Positions 32,736 to 43,772 of a DNA stretch of 64,000 nt are shown one piece after another. Source of the DNA: Agapetus fuscipes (Eukaryota > Arthropoda > Insecta > Trichoptera > Glossosomatidae). The translations under genes were made by a program, and so were the position numbers. Within the stretch, counting starts at the first letter, position 1. Every line of letters begins with the position of its first letter. The stretch spans positions 13,092,820 to 13,156,819 of the forward strand of contig OX637352.1 in the NCBI GenBank assembly GCA_951799405.1. Direction: 5' to 3'. Below the pieces are notes generated by a model. It made no database searches and was not told the origin of the DNA. It saw only the letters and a list, made by a program, of their open reading frames with translations.

Positions 32736-34200
32736 ATCTGAGCGATAACAAACTGATGCCAAAAAGGCAATCTGCCTATAGAAAATATCATTCGACTGAA
32801 ACTGGCTTGTTGACCGTGGTCTCAGATCTGATATCGGCAGTGGATTTCGGGAATCTTGCGCTTCTAGCTCTTCTGGACATGAGTGCGGTTGTTGACACCG
32901 TATGTCATGATATTTTTTGATACGGATATTTTTTTTAATTTAATTTTTTTTTTTTTTTTTATATCTTGATAAAGAGGTTGGAGGATGCGTACGGCTTGAG
33001 AGATAAGGCTCTGGCGTGGTTCACCTCCTATTTGGCGGATCGCAAGCAGGTAGTGCGTACTTGTGACTGTGTCTCACCTTCCTATTCGCTGATCTCCGGA
33101 GTGCCGCAGGGGTCTGTGCTGGGACCGATCCTGTTTATTTACTACACGGCCGACATTGAGAGCATAGACGAGAAATGGAGCCTCACTACGCATGCATATG
33201 CAAATGACTGGCAGATTTACTCTCAGTAACAGGGTGGCAGCCTGCATTGCGGAGAGCGGTGAATGGATGACAAGCAATGGCCTAATCCTTAACATGGGTA
33301 AGATGGAAATTATATGGGCGACTATGATCAGGCGTGATCATCTCCTGACAACTCGCGCACCACTCTCCATTGGGGGACAGCTGATTCAGCCTATAGATTG
33401 AAGTAATGTGGATGACTTCTCCAAAGAGAGCACACATGATAGACAACAACACCCCTATAAAATTGTCTAATGTTGACATTTTGCTTTCTTCTTGTATCAA
33501 ACTCCTAGGTGTTTACCTAGACAGTTGTCTGACTATGAAAGTTCAAATAAATAAGACCGTTAGTTCGAGTTTTTACGGATTACGGAAAATCAAGCTTGTT
33601 AATAACTGTCTACCAATGGAAGCAAGGAAAGATTTAGTAAATGCATTTGTGGTATCTAAAATAGACTACTGCAATAGCTTATATGCAGGCCAACCAAAAT
33701 GTCAATTAAATAGGCCACAAATTATTGGTTGTAAATGCGTGCGCTCGCATGATTGCTGGTCAGTCGAAATTTACACACATTACTCCTCTTCTCCACAAGC
33801 TTCACTGGCTCCGTATACCGGAGCGCATCGAGTTCAAAGTGTGCACGATGGTCCACAAAGCTTTATTTGGAAAAACACCCAAATATCTCGCTGATTTAAT
33901 CAAACCAGTCACCCTCGCCAAAAAAAGCCTAACACTGCGCTCAGCTGAGGCTGGAGCCAAATCAAGGATTGAAGAACCTATAAGAAGAGTTAACACAGTG
34001 TTTGGAGAGCGTGCATTTGCAGTTGCTGGCCCTTTGGCCTGGAACCACCTGCCACATCATGTGAGAGAGCTAGAGGACCATGGAAAGTTCCGGAATGCAC
34101 TGAAGACAAGCAAATTTCTGGCATCGTTTGCACCAGCGCCCTTGGAGTGACTACATCACGAAACGGCGCTATAAAGAAATCATCAACTCATCATCATCAT
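32720..34200 (+). mobile_element. CR1/L2-like LINE reverse transcriptase remnant
   Basis: Fragments read KLMPKRQSAYRKYHSTET, LLALLDMSAVVDTV, SGVPQGSVLGPILF and YANDWQIYS. The catalytic YADD box has Asp changed to Asn. They continue CIKLLGVYLDSCLTMK, then AGPLAWNHLPHHVRE and the 3' terminal ALKTSKFLASF stop at 34150. Several stops and frame changes mean it is dead. It ends CACGAAACGGCGCTATAAAG plus CATCATCATC. It lies in the intron of fusion copy 2. Confidence 0.85.
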
Positions 34201-34293
34201 CAGCCGTCAGATTCAGTGAGACTTCTAGGAGTCACACTGGATCGGAACCTCACAATGGGAGAGCAGTTGAATAATACGGTATCCTCCTCGTTT

Positions 34294-34395
34294 TGGCACT
34301 TTCTACATCGACGACCAAGCTCGCAGAGGGCTCTTGAGGTGTGATACACACAAAAACAGCGCTCACCAAATAAATCAGCCTAATTTAATTTTTAA
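34294..34395 (+). mobile_element. SINE A 3' part
   Basis: Begins TTTTGGCACTTTCTACATCG and ends AAATCAGCCTAATTTAA. It is the left end of the block also found at 12150. Confidence 0.75.
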
Positions 34396-35252
34396 TTTTT
34401 TTTTTTAAATGAACATAAGCTCTGCAACTTTGCCGCCTTTCCTTGAAGCAGGGGTGGCATTGACATAATTGAAACATTTTTTTTACAGTATGCAGACTCA
34501 GATTCATCAGACTCAGATTCAATAATATCTCCGACTTCAGAATCATCCGAATTACACAATTCGAATTCTAAGTCACTGTCAATAACTTCGTCATCACTAA
34601 CGTCTTGCAATTTTTCTATTTCTTTACAGGTATTTTTTCTAGCCATTTTCTAGAGAGAGAAAAAAATCAAATGTTTGGCACATATCACAAAGGAAAAACA
34701 ATATACCTATTCAGAAAAAATAAACAACGAACTCACCTTTTTCTTCACAAAAATATATTTATTTTATATATGTAAAATATTATAGAACGTTTTGGGAACC
34801 ACAGGAATGACAGGACTGTTCCACTCGCTTACCCAGAAAGACGGAGTAAAGTCGTCAGCGGACAATATAGTTGACTCTCTTCCGCACAGCTGTGACGCGG
34901 TAAGCTCGCTTAAAAAAGTGAAACAAGTAGCTTATCTCTGGACCCTCCACACACACTATGGCGCTCTCGCATTTCCCGTCCCCCCCACTGCCCACATGCT
35001 CGTGCGCTCGCGCCGCGAGAGCATTAATTATGACCAGTGATAACTTGGCGGACGCGAATATTTATCAAAAACAATTATTTGAAGACTACATGCTTTGAAT
35101 ACTTAAAAACAAAAAATACAGAAATGTTTCTTAGTAGCTTTACGAAGATTACAAAAAGTTTCAATTTAATTGCTCTATTAATTATTGAGTTATAAAATAA
35201 AACGTTTTTTTGGGGTATCTCATATACCTCGCTTCAGCCAGAGAAGGTTAAA
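34396..35252 (-). mobile_element. piggyBac-like composite, copy 2
   Basis: ORF 34392-34646 on the minus strand (MARKNTCKEIEKLQDVSDDE) and the same flanking modules as 12244-13106. The right end GCCAGAGAAGG is followed by TTAA (35249-35252). LINE sequence continues immediately beyond it. Confidence 0.6.
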
Positions 35253-35318
35253 AGAGCACTAAAGACGCATCTTTACAAAAAAAAATCCGCGATTTGAGAG
35301 GGCCCTTGAGGTGTGACA
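35253..35318 (+). mobile_element. CR1-like LINE 3' end
   Basis: AGAGCACTAAAGACGCATCT (KRALKTHLY) then GAGGGCCCTTGAGGTGTGAC. It may be the continuation of a LINE interrupted at 34293. Confidence 0.6.
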
Positions 35319-35330
35319 CAGTTGATATAC

Positions 35331-35382
35331 CCACGTTGATATATTATATATGATATATTATATCAACGTGGGTATGTGCCAC
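35331..35382. repeat. AT-cored palindrome
   Basis: ATACCCACGTTGATATA is followed after a short AT core by its reverse complement TATATCAACGTGGGTAT. A near-perfect hairpin of about 50 bases. Confidence 0.8.
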
Positions 35383-36508
35383 AGTGTACCGCAAATGGAC
35401 ACTAATCTGTCATTATATATTTCCAGCTGCCAGTTGTGAGAGTGCTGGTGATGGGGTGGATCATGTGTGCCCTGCCTGCAGCTACAAGGTCAATCAGAAG
35501 AAACTCTTGAGGATCCATCAGTTGTTCAGTTGCTGCGAGCTGGAGCACACATCTGCATGTGTTACCATCCCGGACACAAGCAAGACCCACCATCTCAGGT
35601 ACACAACCTCAGAGAGCGGGCCAGCCATGCAGGATATAACCATTCACAACAAGAAGAGGAGAAGGCAGCCGGAAAAGTGGCAAAAGAATGTACTTAAAAA
35701 GAAAAGGGAGGCTGGTGAAGAGTATTGCAATAGAAATGGGAAACTTTTTAGCGCAAAGTTAGTCAAGACTGGATGTGGGATGAAGTGTCTCTATCAGTGC
35801 TCCACAAAATTTAAAACCCAAGAAAAAGAAGATCTTAAAAATGCATTTTATTCCCTAAACGATTCACAAAAATATTTATATTATAAAGAATATACATCAC
35901 GAGTAAGTATCTATAGGAGAAAAATAAAAGCTAGCAATAGCAGAAGAAAAAATACATTCGAATACTATTTTAAAAAAGAAGACCTGAAACAGAGAGTGTG
36001 CCAAAAGTTTTTTTGTTGTACATTGGATATTTCTTGTACCAGAGTTCATCATTTCTATAAGGTATTAGACAAACAACCATTGACCACAACTGTCCCAACA
36101 CCCTGCAAAGGAAAATTTATAAAAAAAAAGATAGCTGATCACAAAATTGAGGAAGTTGTCCAACACATAAATTCCTTTCCCACTGAGATATCACCCTATT
36201 GTAGGGCAAATTCGAATCGACAGTATCTAGACAAAACATTGAGCATTTCTAAAATGTACGCATTGTATGTAAAAGTAAACAAAGAACCAGTCAAAGAAAA
36301 TATCTATAGGAAAGTTTTTAAAGAAAATTTTAATTTATCGTTTTTCCGTCCAAAAAAAGGTGTATGCGATACTTGTTGCGAGTTTATGGCTCTAAAGAAT
36401 CCAAACGTGGATAAAAAAAAGAAAAGGAAAGAAATAGGCAACGCCAAAAGAAAAAAAGTCCCCTCAAAAAGCTAATATTTCGAGCTTTTTTTACACAAGT
36501 AAGTTAAT

Positions 36509-36670
36509 AGTTCACTGCAACATTAATACATCTGCAACGAATGCTATGTGGGATGAAACAAGAAACGAGAGAGGAGGAGATGACCTCGCCAGTGCTTTGA
36601 TCCGAATTCGTAAGTCTATCATGAATGATTTACCTAACAATATAACCAAGCTCCGGTCCGATTCATGCAT
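36509..36670 (+). mobile_element. DNA transposase remnant, central WDE segment
   Basis: Reads TNAMWDETRNERGGDDLAS then an Ile/Arg-rich stretch. As I recall the family, proteins with the HINSFP/YCR N-terminal region continue with a WDE..RGG segment near their catalytic core. This is the out-of-frame continuation of the transposase that stops at 36475. Confidence 0.45.
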
Positions 36671-36771
36671 GCCTGTATGGTTGTTGTGGGCTCTTGGAAT
36701 TATTTTTTGTTTGTAATATTCCATTTTGATCTACACGTTTTTTTTTCTTGTTTTATAGTTTTACCACATAC

Positions 36772-36905
36772 ACACTGTAAAAAATGGTACCAATATCAGC
36801 TTTGTTTTAGGGAAGGTCGGCAAGAGTCAAAGGGCTTATGCTCGTTTGAGATTTGAGTTTTTATGTTCACATGCGGAATGTGGGCATGCATTTCATTCAA
36901 ATACT
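36772..36905 (+). mobile_element. Family C, internally deleted
   Basis: CACACTGTAAAAAATGG, GGAAGGTCGGCAAGAGT and ATGTGGGCATGCATTTCATT are kept; the 5' end and tail are lost. Confidence 0.6.
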
Positions 36906-37142
36906 TAAATGTTACAAAGTTTTATGTATTTATATACTTTTCAAAATAAAAAAACAAAACAAAAATGTTGTAAAATTTTTGTATCAATTTAATACTTTTA
37001 TGTTTGAGCTTTTGGTGTGACGCGGAATTCTAGGAAGAATTTTAATGTGCCGTTGATGGGAAAAGGTTGTGCAGCACTGAGCTATAGGGATATATCTTTA
37101 GCAGCCTTTAGATGAGAAAATTTGTATGATTCATTAAAAAAA

Positions 37143-37256
37143 ATAGGCTGATTTCCTTGGTGAGCGCTGTTTTTGTGTATCACACCTCAAGAGCCCTCTG
37201 TGAGCTTGGTCATTGCTGTAGAAAGTGCCGATTCTCTAGCAAGACCCAGTTATTAA
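37143..37256 (-). mobile_element. SINE A tail half, minus
   Basis: TTCCTTGGTGAGCGCTGTTT to GCAAGACCCAGTTA. The tRNA-like head is absent. Confidence 0.7.
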
Positions 37257-37292
37257 CCATTACAAAAACCATCAATCTCACAGGAGCAACGC

Positions 37293-37624
37293 AAAAACGC
37301 AACTAAGCTACACATATAGTGTAACGTCTTGCCGCATTATCTCCGAAGGGGTCGCATGTGGCGAGTTGAACCTATTTATTTTTACAGGTAAGGGGGCCGG
37401 CCTTACGCCAACCACTTCAGTTGAAGTGGGGGTTTCCCAGCTCCCGAGGGGGCTGGTACTCATTTCTTGTGAAGGCTGAGTAAACCTTGCCGGTATTTTT
37501 ATTATGGGGTTTGAAATAAACACCGAAATAGGAAATCATTTCTGACACCCTCCTCGGTGGGATTCGAACCCGAGCTCACGGGGTAGAATGCGCAAGCACT
37601 CTACTAACTGAGCTATCGACCGGA
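37293..37624 (-). mobile_element. SINE B, full length
   Basis: AACGCAACTAAGCTACACAT tail, GTGGGATTCGAACCCGAG B box at 37557-37574, AACTGAGCTATCGACCGG head at 37606-37623. Confidence 0.9.
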
Positions 37625-37942
37625 CTTTGGGAGCAACATGGGATCTAATCATTGAATAACATATCAATGTACCAATTACCTATTGATGAAATGTTTAGAG
37701 GTCTCTATTATAAACTTACTTATTTATTGGCTACATATTATATCTCAAAATACTAGAATGAACTCAGGGTTTTTACATAATATTTTTAACAAAATTTTGC
37801 AAGCCAAACTAAAAAAGGCTAAAACCAACCACCTAATACGTAGTATTATAGTATACTTATCTATGCAACCACCTATGGAAGGAAGAAGGAAGGTAGAAAC
37901 TTATTTCAAAAACAAATATTGTTTTTGATACTCCAAAAATAA

Positions 37943-38003
37943 TATCGATATTTGTAATATAAAATGAAAGAAAATATCGATATTTTTTTAAAATATATCG
38001 ATA
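37943..38003. promoter_or_regulatory. Three TATCGATA (DRE-like) motifs upstream of the 23-finger gene
   Basis: TATCGATA occurs at 37943-37950, 37975-37982 and 37996-38003, followed at 38006 by ATCGCCCATCCCTA. In flies this octamer binds DREF/BEAF-32 at promoters of widely expressed genes. It lies about 175 bases before the ATG at 38177, where a core promoter is expected. Confidence 0.5.
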
Positions 38004-38176
38004 TGGATCGCCCATCCCTACTGTGAGCGAAATGGCGGCAGTGACAGGTTGAAGAGGTCGAGTTGTTTCACAGCGAAGTAAAATTCGTTGTTCTCTTCAC
38101 AGAAAAATGTTTCTGTAGATTTACAGTCTGTTATTTTAGGTATTGCTGTTTGTTTTGCACAAGTAATTAAGTCACA

Positions 38177-41100
38177 ATGGACATTGTTGTGAAGGTTGAG
38201 AAGGTGGAGGCGGACTCGGAGTTTATGGATGTACAACTAGCGCACTCAGATGACCAAATAAACATTGAAGAGAGCCATGTGAAGCAAGAGCCAGTGGAAA
38301 TTGAGATAGAATGGGAAGGTGAGCACTCTGTAGTGGATAATGTGAAGAATGAGGACTCTGCCCCTCCACCTGATGGCTTGTTGAAGGAATGCCGCGGACT
38401 TGTGGAGAGAATCAACATTGAGGGGTATTCAGGTCAGTATTAATTAGTTTAGCTTGAAATGTTGGGAGTGTATTTGAATAGATTTTTATGTCGGGTGGTG
38501 CTGAAAACATGCAATATTGACACCTAAAAGGTAAAACTGAATTAGTACAGATTCCTTGTTTTGAAATATCGCAGAAAGAAGTATTTTTCTCCTAGTTTGT
38601 GAACTGATCATCAGAATGCACTGATTTGTTTTGTCAATATAGTTTGGAGGTCTATTTGCGTGTGGTGTGTGGTGCAGATGACCAGTAGAATAAACCAGAT
38701 AAGATACACCAAAAATCGTGTGTGCCCACCCCTATTAGTGGGCCCGTGTGCAAAAACGGCCGCTATAAAAACTGCGTACGAATTGCAATCCCGCAGATAC
38801 GCCTAGACCACCGAGCTGACAACAGCTCCCGCCAAATTTCAAGCCGCCTCGCGCTCCCGCCAAATTCCAAGCCGAGACGTACAAACAACCTTGCGCCTTC
38901 GACTGGACATCTCCGCAGCTTTATCTTCACCTGGAAGACTTCGAGACCTTCCCGCCTGGAACAGACTTGAGGCAACAGTCTCCAGTAGTACACGCTCACG
39001 ACACAACACAAAGGTCCTTCTTAGGACCACTCTTACGTTTCCTCCAGGGTTACGTAATTCTACTCCATCTTCAACACAAAGGTCCTTGTTAGGACCAATC
39101 AGAATTTACTCAGAAGTTACGTGTTTATTCCTGATCTCAACTTCCATATTTCCTTTCCTTCCCCCACTTCAAGCATCAAGCATCCTGCTCGCCTCACAAG
39201 TTCGGCGGCTTGAGGAGGAATCCCGCCTGGATGCAGTGGAAGTGATGACCGGAAGATTTCAACCAAGATTTTAACATATTGAACTAACTTTGAATAAATA
39301 TTACTTACTGCATTAAAAATATAAACTTGTAAAAGTAAATGGGCTTTCAATACACAACACTAGTAGACCTCCAAAGGTGTATTAAAGGCCCATATGTACA
39401 AGTTTATATTTTTATTGAATGCAGTAAGTAATATTCAATAATCAAAGTTAGTTCAATACGTTAAAATCTTGCGGTCTTCAAGCTTCCACTGCGTCCAGGC
39501 GGGAGTCCTCCTCAAACCGCCGTGCTTGTGAGGCGAGCAGGATGCTTGATGCTTGAAGTGGGGAAGGAAAGGAAATATGGAAGTTGAGATCAGGAATAAA
39601 CATGTAGCTTCTGAGTAAATTATGATTGGCCCTAACAAAAACCTTTGTGTTGAAGATGGAGCAGAATTACGTAACCCTCGAGGAAACGTAAGAGTGGTCT
39701 TAAGAAGGACCTTTGTTCTGTTTTGTGAGCAGTGTACTGTCGGAGACGGTTGTCACAAGTCCGTTCCAGATGGGAAGGTCTCGAAGTCTTCCTGGTGAAG
39801 ATGAAGCTGCGGAGATGTCCAGGCGAAGGCGCAAGGTTGTTTGTACGTTTCGGCTTGGAATTTGGCGGAAGCGCGAGGCGGCTTGTCAGTTGTAGCGCGG
39901 TAGATGTTGTCTGCTCGGTGGTCTAGGCGTCTCTGGGGTATTGCGATTTGTGCGCCGTATTTATACTGCCACTTTTGCACACGGACCCACTAATAGGGGT
40001 GGGCACACACGATTTTTGATCTAACTTTCTAACTTCTCTTTTTCATCTTCTGGACCTCTGCACCACAATAGTAATGATTGTAATCTTTCTATCTGATTTA
40101 ATTACATCACACATGTAATTTTATTTCAGTGATAAATAACTAAAATGTACTTATCGATTTTCACTTCTCAGGTGAGTTTGGTATTTGTGTTACTTACACA
40201 ACAAAAATGTATGATGTAATTAATTTACAAATGTTTAATAGCAAGAACAATATTAAAAACATGAAATATATTTGTAAAATATTTGCTTTTAAAAAAAAAA
40301 ACAGTTTAAAATTTTGCAGAATAACTGAGCAATTCACCGTCTTACCGAATCAGGTCTTTACTTAAAAAAAATCTAATACCTAAACTCAGGCCCGCCTCAC
40401 AGAGCCCATAACACAACTCATACATAGAGTGTCATCTATCTATCTATAATCTATTTCATGTTCATATTTCAATCCCGACTGTACCCACACTTTCATCACA
40501 GTTTTCATAGAGATCATTTTCATCATTACATGTTCTGAAGAAGCCCATCGTAGACATGGGCGAAACGTCCAGAAGCTCCAGCTCCCACAGACCACAGCAA
40601 CAGATCCCGGAAAACATCTCTCCGCTTAGATATTATATTGTTGCAAACTTGAAATATGTGCGCTTACACACACGTACATCAAAATGGTCACACACACACT
40701 GAAGCACGTAATACAGAAAAATTTAGGGGTATTCGTGCCTTGGAATGACATTCTAGTGATTGTGTGTGCGTAAATGTTCTGGTGGTGGAGTAGTCCAAAA
40801 ATTGTGAAAAATACCTCTCCGGTTTACTATATAAGAGGTCAAAATGGTAGGACAGCAGGAGTCGCAAGAAAGCACTTTGCTGAGTAATGCATATAACCAG
40901 TGACTGTCAAGTGGTGGAATAAATTGTGCATTGTGAAAAATTAATTCTTTTAAAAAATAAAGTCTGGCATTTTAATTTAAAAATGGAATCCAGCAGACAA
41001 CGTAGCAATATAATAGAATGCTTATGACTGGTTGTTTGTTTTTAACCTTTTCAATAGCATGATTATCATTTCTAAGATTTGGGGCGGAGCTTGTCTCTTC

Positions 41101-43460
41101 AGGTGTATTCGGTTAGTTAGAAGTTTACACTTCTGAGATTTCTAATCTGCAGTAAATTAAAGTTATATTTAACTACAGTTCAAAATACCCTTATTTAGGC
41201 CTTAAAGGACTTGTCCTTAGTAACGCACATTTTTAACAGTTGTCCAACAAAAAATATCTGATCATCACAACATTTTGATTTTTAAGTTAAGATGGAAAAA
41301 CTAATTAGCAATGTTATATTTACAGCTGACAGTTGTGAGAGGGACTCAGTCAAGGTGGATCATGTGTGCCATGCCTGCAGCTACACAGGCAATGAAGGAA
41401 AACTCCTGAGGACACATGAGGTTTTCAGTTGCTGCAAGGAAACATTGAAGTGTGCTTCTGGATCAACTGAAAATTCTCAAAGTCAAATATTAACACACTC
41501 CAAAGTGAAATCCTTTGCATGTAATCAGTGTAATTATGTAACAGTAAGCAAAGGCAACTTGTACAACCATAAATTAACACACTCTGATCGCAAACCGTTT
41601 GCTTGTGATCAGTGTGATTATAAAAGTAAACGATCATCCAATTTGAAACTTCACAAATTAAACCACATTGAGCATAAACCATTTGCTTGTAATCAGTGTG
41701 AATTTAAAACCACATGCATTGGCAGCTTGAAGTCGCACGAATTCACACACTCTGAGCACAAACAATTTGCGTGTGATCAGTGTGATTTTAAATCGACTAC
41801 AGCAGCCTATTTAAAAACTCACAAATTAACACATTCTGAGCATAATTTGCTTGTTTGTGATCAGTGTAATTATGAAACAGTATACCGAAGCAACTTTTTC
41901 AGCCACAAATTAACACACTCTGATCACAAACCATTTGCTTGTAATCAGTGTGATTATGTATGTAAACGATCATCCGATTTAAAACAACACAAATTAACAC
42001 ACACTGAACATAAACCGTTTGCTTGTGATCAGTGTGATTACAAAAGTTATCATTTAAAACATGTAAAAAGACACAAATTAAGGCACTCTGAGCATAAACC
42101 ATTTGCTTGTGATCAGTGTGAATTTAAAACCAAACTCTTAAGCAGCTTGGAATCACACAAATTCACACACTCTGAGCACAGTCAGTTTGCTTGTGATCAG
42201 TGTGATTTTAAATCAAAAACAGTAAAAAACTTAAAAACTCACAAATTAACACATTCTGAGCATAATCTGCTTGTTTGTGATCAGTGTAATTATGAAACAG
42301 TAACCAGAAGCAACTTGAACCGCCACAAATTATCACACTCTGAGCACAAACCATTTGCTTGTGATCAGTGTGATTTTAAATGTAAACAATTATGCCATTT
42401 GAAACAACACAAATTAACACACACTGAACTTAAACCATTTGCTTGTGATCAGTGTGATTTTAAAACTAGTCAATCAGATCTTTTAAAAAGACATAAAGTA
42501 AGGCACTCTGAGCTTCAACCATTCGCTTGTGATCAGTGTGAATATACAACCAAAATCTTACGCAGTTTGAAATTGCACAAACTCACACACTCGGAGCACA
42601 AACCATTTGCTTGTGATCTGTGCGATTACAAAACAAAAAGTGTGGGCGGATTGAAAGCTCACATGTTCACTCACTCTGGGTGTAAAGAATTTGCTTGTGA
42701 TCAGTGTGACTTCAAAACTTTTCAACCAAGTATATTAAAGAGACACAAATTAAGGCACTCTGAGCATAAACCATTTGCTTGTGATCAGTGTGAATATAAA
42801 ACCATATGCTTAGGCAGCTTGAAGATACACAAATTAACACACTCTGAGCACAAACCATTTGCTTGTGACCAGTGCGATTTTAAATCAAAATCTGCAGTCT
42901 ATTTAAAGACTCACAAATTAACACATTCTGAACATAAGCAGTTTGCTTGTGATCAGTGTGATTATAAAACAGTAAACAAAGGCAACTTGTACAACCATAA
43001 ATTAACACACTCTGATCATAAACCGTTTGCTTGTGATGAGTGTGATTATAAATTTAAACAATCATGGCTTTTGAAAAGACACAAATTAACGCACACAAAA
43101 GATAAAGCGTTTGCGTGTGATCAGTGTGATGTTAAAACAAAAACAGCAGGCTATTTAAAAGCTCACAAATTAACACACTCTGAGCATAAGCCGTTTGTTT
43201 GTGATCAGTGTGAGTATAAAACCAATCTCTTAGGCAGCTTGAGAGAACACAAATTGACACACTCTGAACACAAGCCGTTTGCCTGTGATCAGTGCTCTTT
43301 TAAAAGTAAAACCTTGGGCAACTTGAAGCAACACATCAAAACACATTCAGATCAGAAACCTTTTGCTTGTGATCAGTGTGATTTTAAGTTTAAACACCAA
43401 CTTTCTTTGATGAAACACAAGGATAGACACTCCAAGCAAGATGTATTGGCTTTTGTGTGA
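38177..43460 (+). CDS. C2H2 zinc-finger protein with 23 tandem fingers, two exons
   Basis: Exon 1 is 38177-38432 and exon 2 is 41326-43460, joined GTCAGT..CAG in phase 1, giving 796 residues. Exon 1 is acidic (MDIVVKVEKVEADSE) with VKQEPVEIE, a SUMO-acceptor-type motif. Exon 2 starts ADSCERDSV, DHVCHACSYTG, then runs 23 C-x2-C-x12-H-x3-H fingers at a 28-residue period, mostly FACDQCD with HSEHKP or HSDHKP linkers in place of TGEKP. All 23 keep their four metal ligands, so the array is under constraint or very young. A probable nuclear DNA-binding protein. A 24th, out-of-frame finger start (LLCDLCNYK) follows the stop at about 43453, so a frameshift shortened the array. The 2.9-kb intron contains the 1.3-kb palindrome at 38709-40018. 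No named orthologue recognised. Confidence 0.88.
38709..40018. repeat. Long palindrome: two inverted LTR-like arms
   Basis: Left arm 38709-39355 (647 bp) and right arm 39377-40018 (642 bp) are near-complete reverse complements around a 21-nt spacer, 39356-39376. Each arm reads outward-to-inward like an LTR: TGTGTGCC start (38718), GCTATAAAAAC at 38760-38770, short hairpins, GAATAAATA at 39291 and an end near the spacer. It sits wholly inside the first intron of the 23-finger gene. No LTR-retrotransposon coding sequence is present. Confidence 0.85.
40019..41325. other. Remainder of the 23-finger gene intron
   Basis: Includes a segment at 40540-40625 (CATGGGCGAAACGTCCAGAA) resembling 10374-10435 (CATGGGCAAAAGTCCTGGAA), probably ends of the same old retroelement. 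No exon recognised. Confidence 0.45.
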
Positions 43461-43754
43461 CCTGTGTAATTATAAATCATTACGTGCCATCGCACGGTTG
43501 CCTGCTAGTAATAGTAGATAGGCATTTCAGGTAGTTTTAAGTCTGGCTTCGCCATCATTTATATTCCTTATATTAATTGAATGCTTAAATATAATACATA
43601 TTGACGGTATAAAGGTAATTAAGTTCCTTTTATGTTCTGAATATCTTGAATCCACGGAAGACACATTTAAGTTGAATGTGTGCATGAAGGGTTTGCATGA
43701 GTACATCGCACTCACATTCTTTGCAGTTTCAGAACCTGCAATTTTAGAATATGT

Positions 43755-43760
43755 AATAAA
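43755..43760 (+). terminator. Possible poly(A) signal of the 23-finger gene
   Basis: AATAAA lies 295 bases after the stop at 43460 and before the dimeric SINE that starts at 43773. Supported by position only. Confidence 0.35.
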
Positions 43761-43772
43761 TAAGATGATCAC

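Larger units (their letters stand above)
31872..36475 (+). pseudogene. Zinc-finger/transposase-domain fusion, duplicated copy 2
   Basis: Two open stretches, 31872-32593 and 35427-36475, share the phase-1 GT-AG join seen in copy 1 (donor GTGAGT at 32594, acceptor CAG at 35424-35426). The first holds a short segment (EEVKRRLSCDEEN, IKQELGEP), the transposase Cys/Lys block and the acidic IKQEPPCEY block. The second holds AASCESAGDG and DHVCPACSYKV, then the longest transposase piece: KKRRRQPEKWQKNVLKKKR, TGCGMKCLYQCS, QKFFCCTLDIS, HINSFP, YCRANSNRQYLD, NLSFFRPKKGVCDTC. It stops at 36475 while related sequence continues in another frame, so a frameshift ended it. The intron holds SINE, CR1-like LINE and piggyBac-like insertions. 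No confident start codon is seen for the first part. Confidence 0.45.

Noticed and set aside
37683..37928. 81-residue plus-strand ORF as a gene
   Set aside because: No domain, low-complexity composition and no splice or neighbour support.
39713..39980. ORFs inside the palindrome arms as genes
   Set aside because: They appear in both arms as mirror images of a non-coding LTR-like sequence and are not conserved protein.
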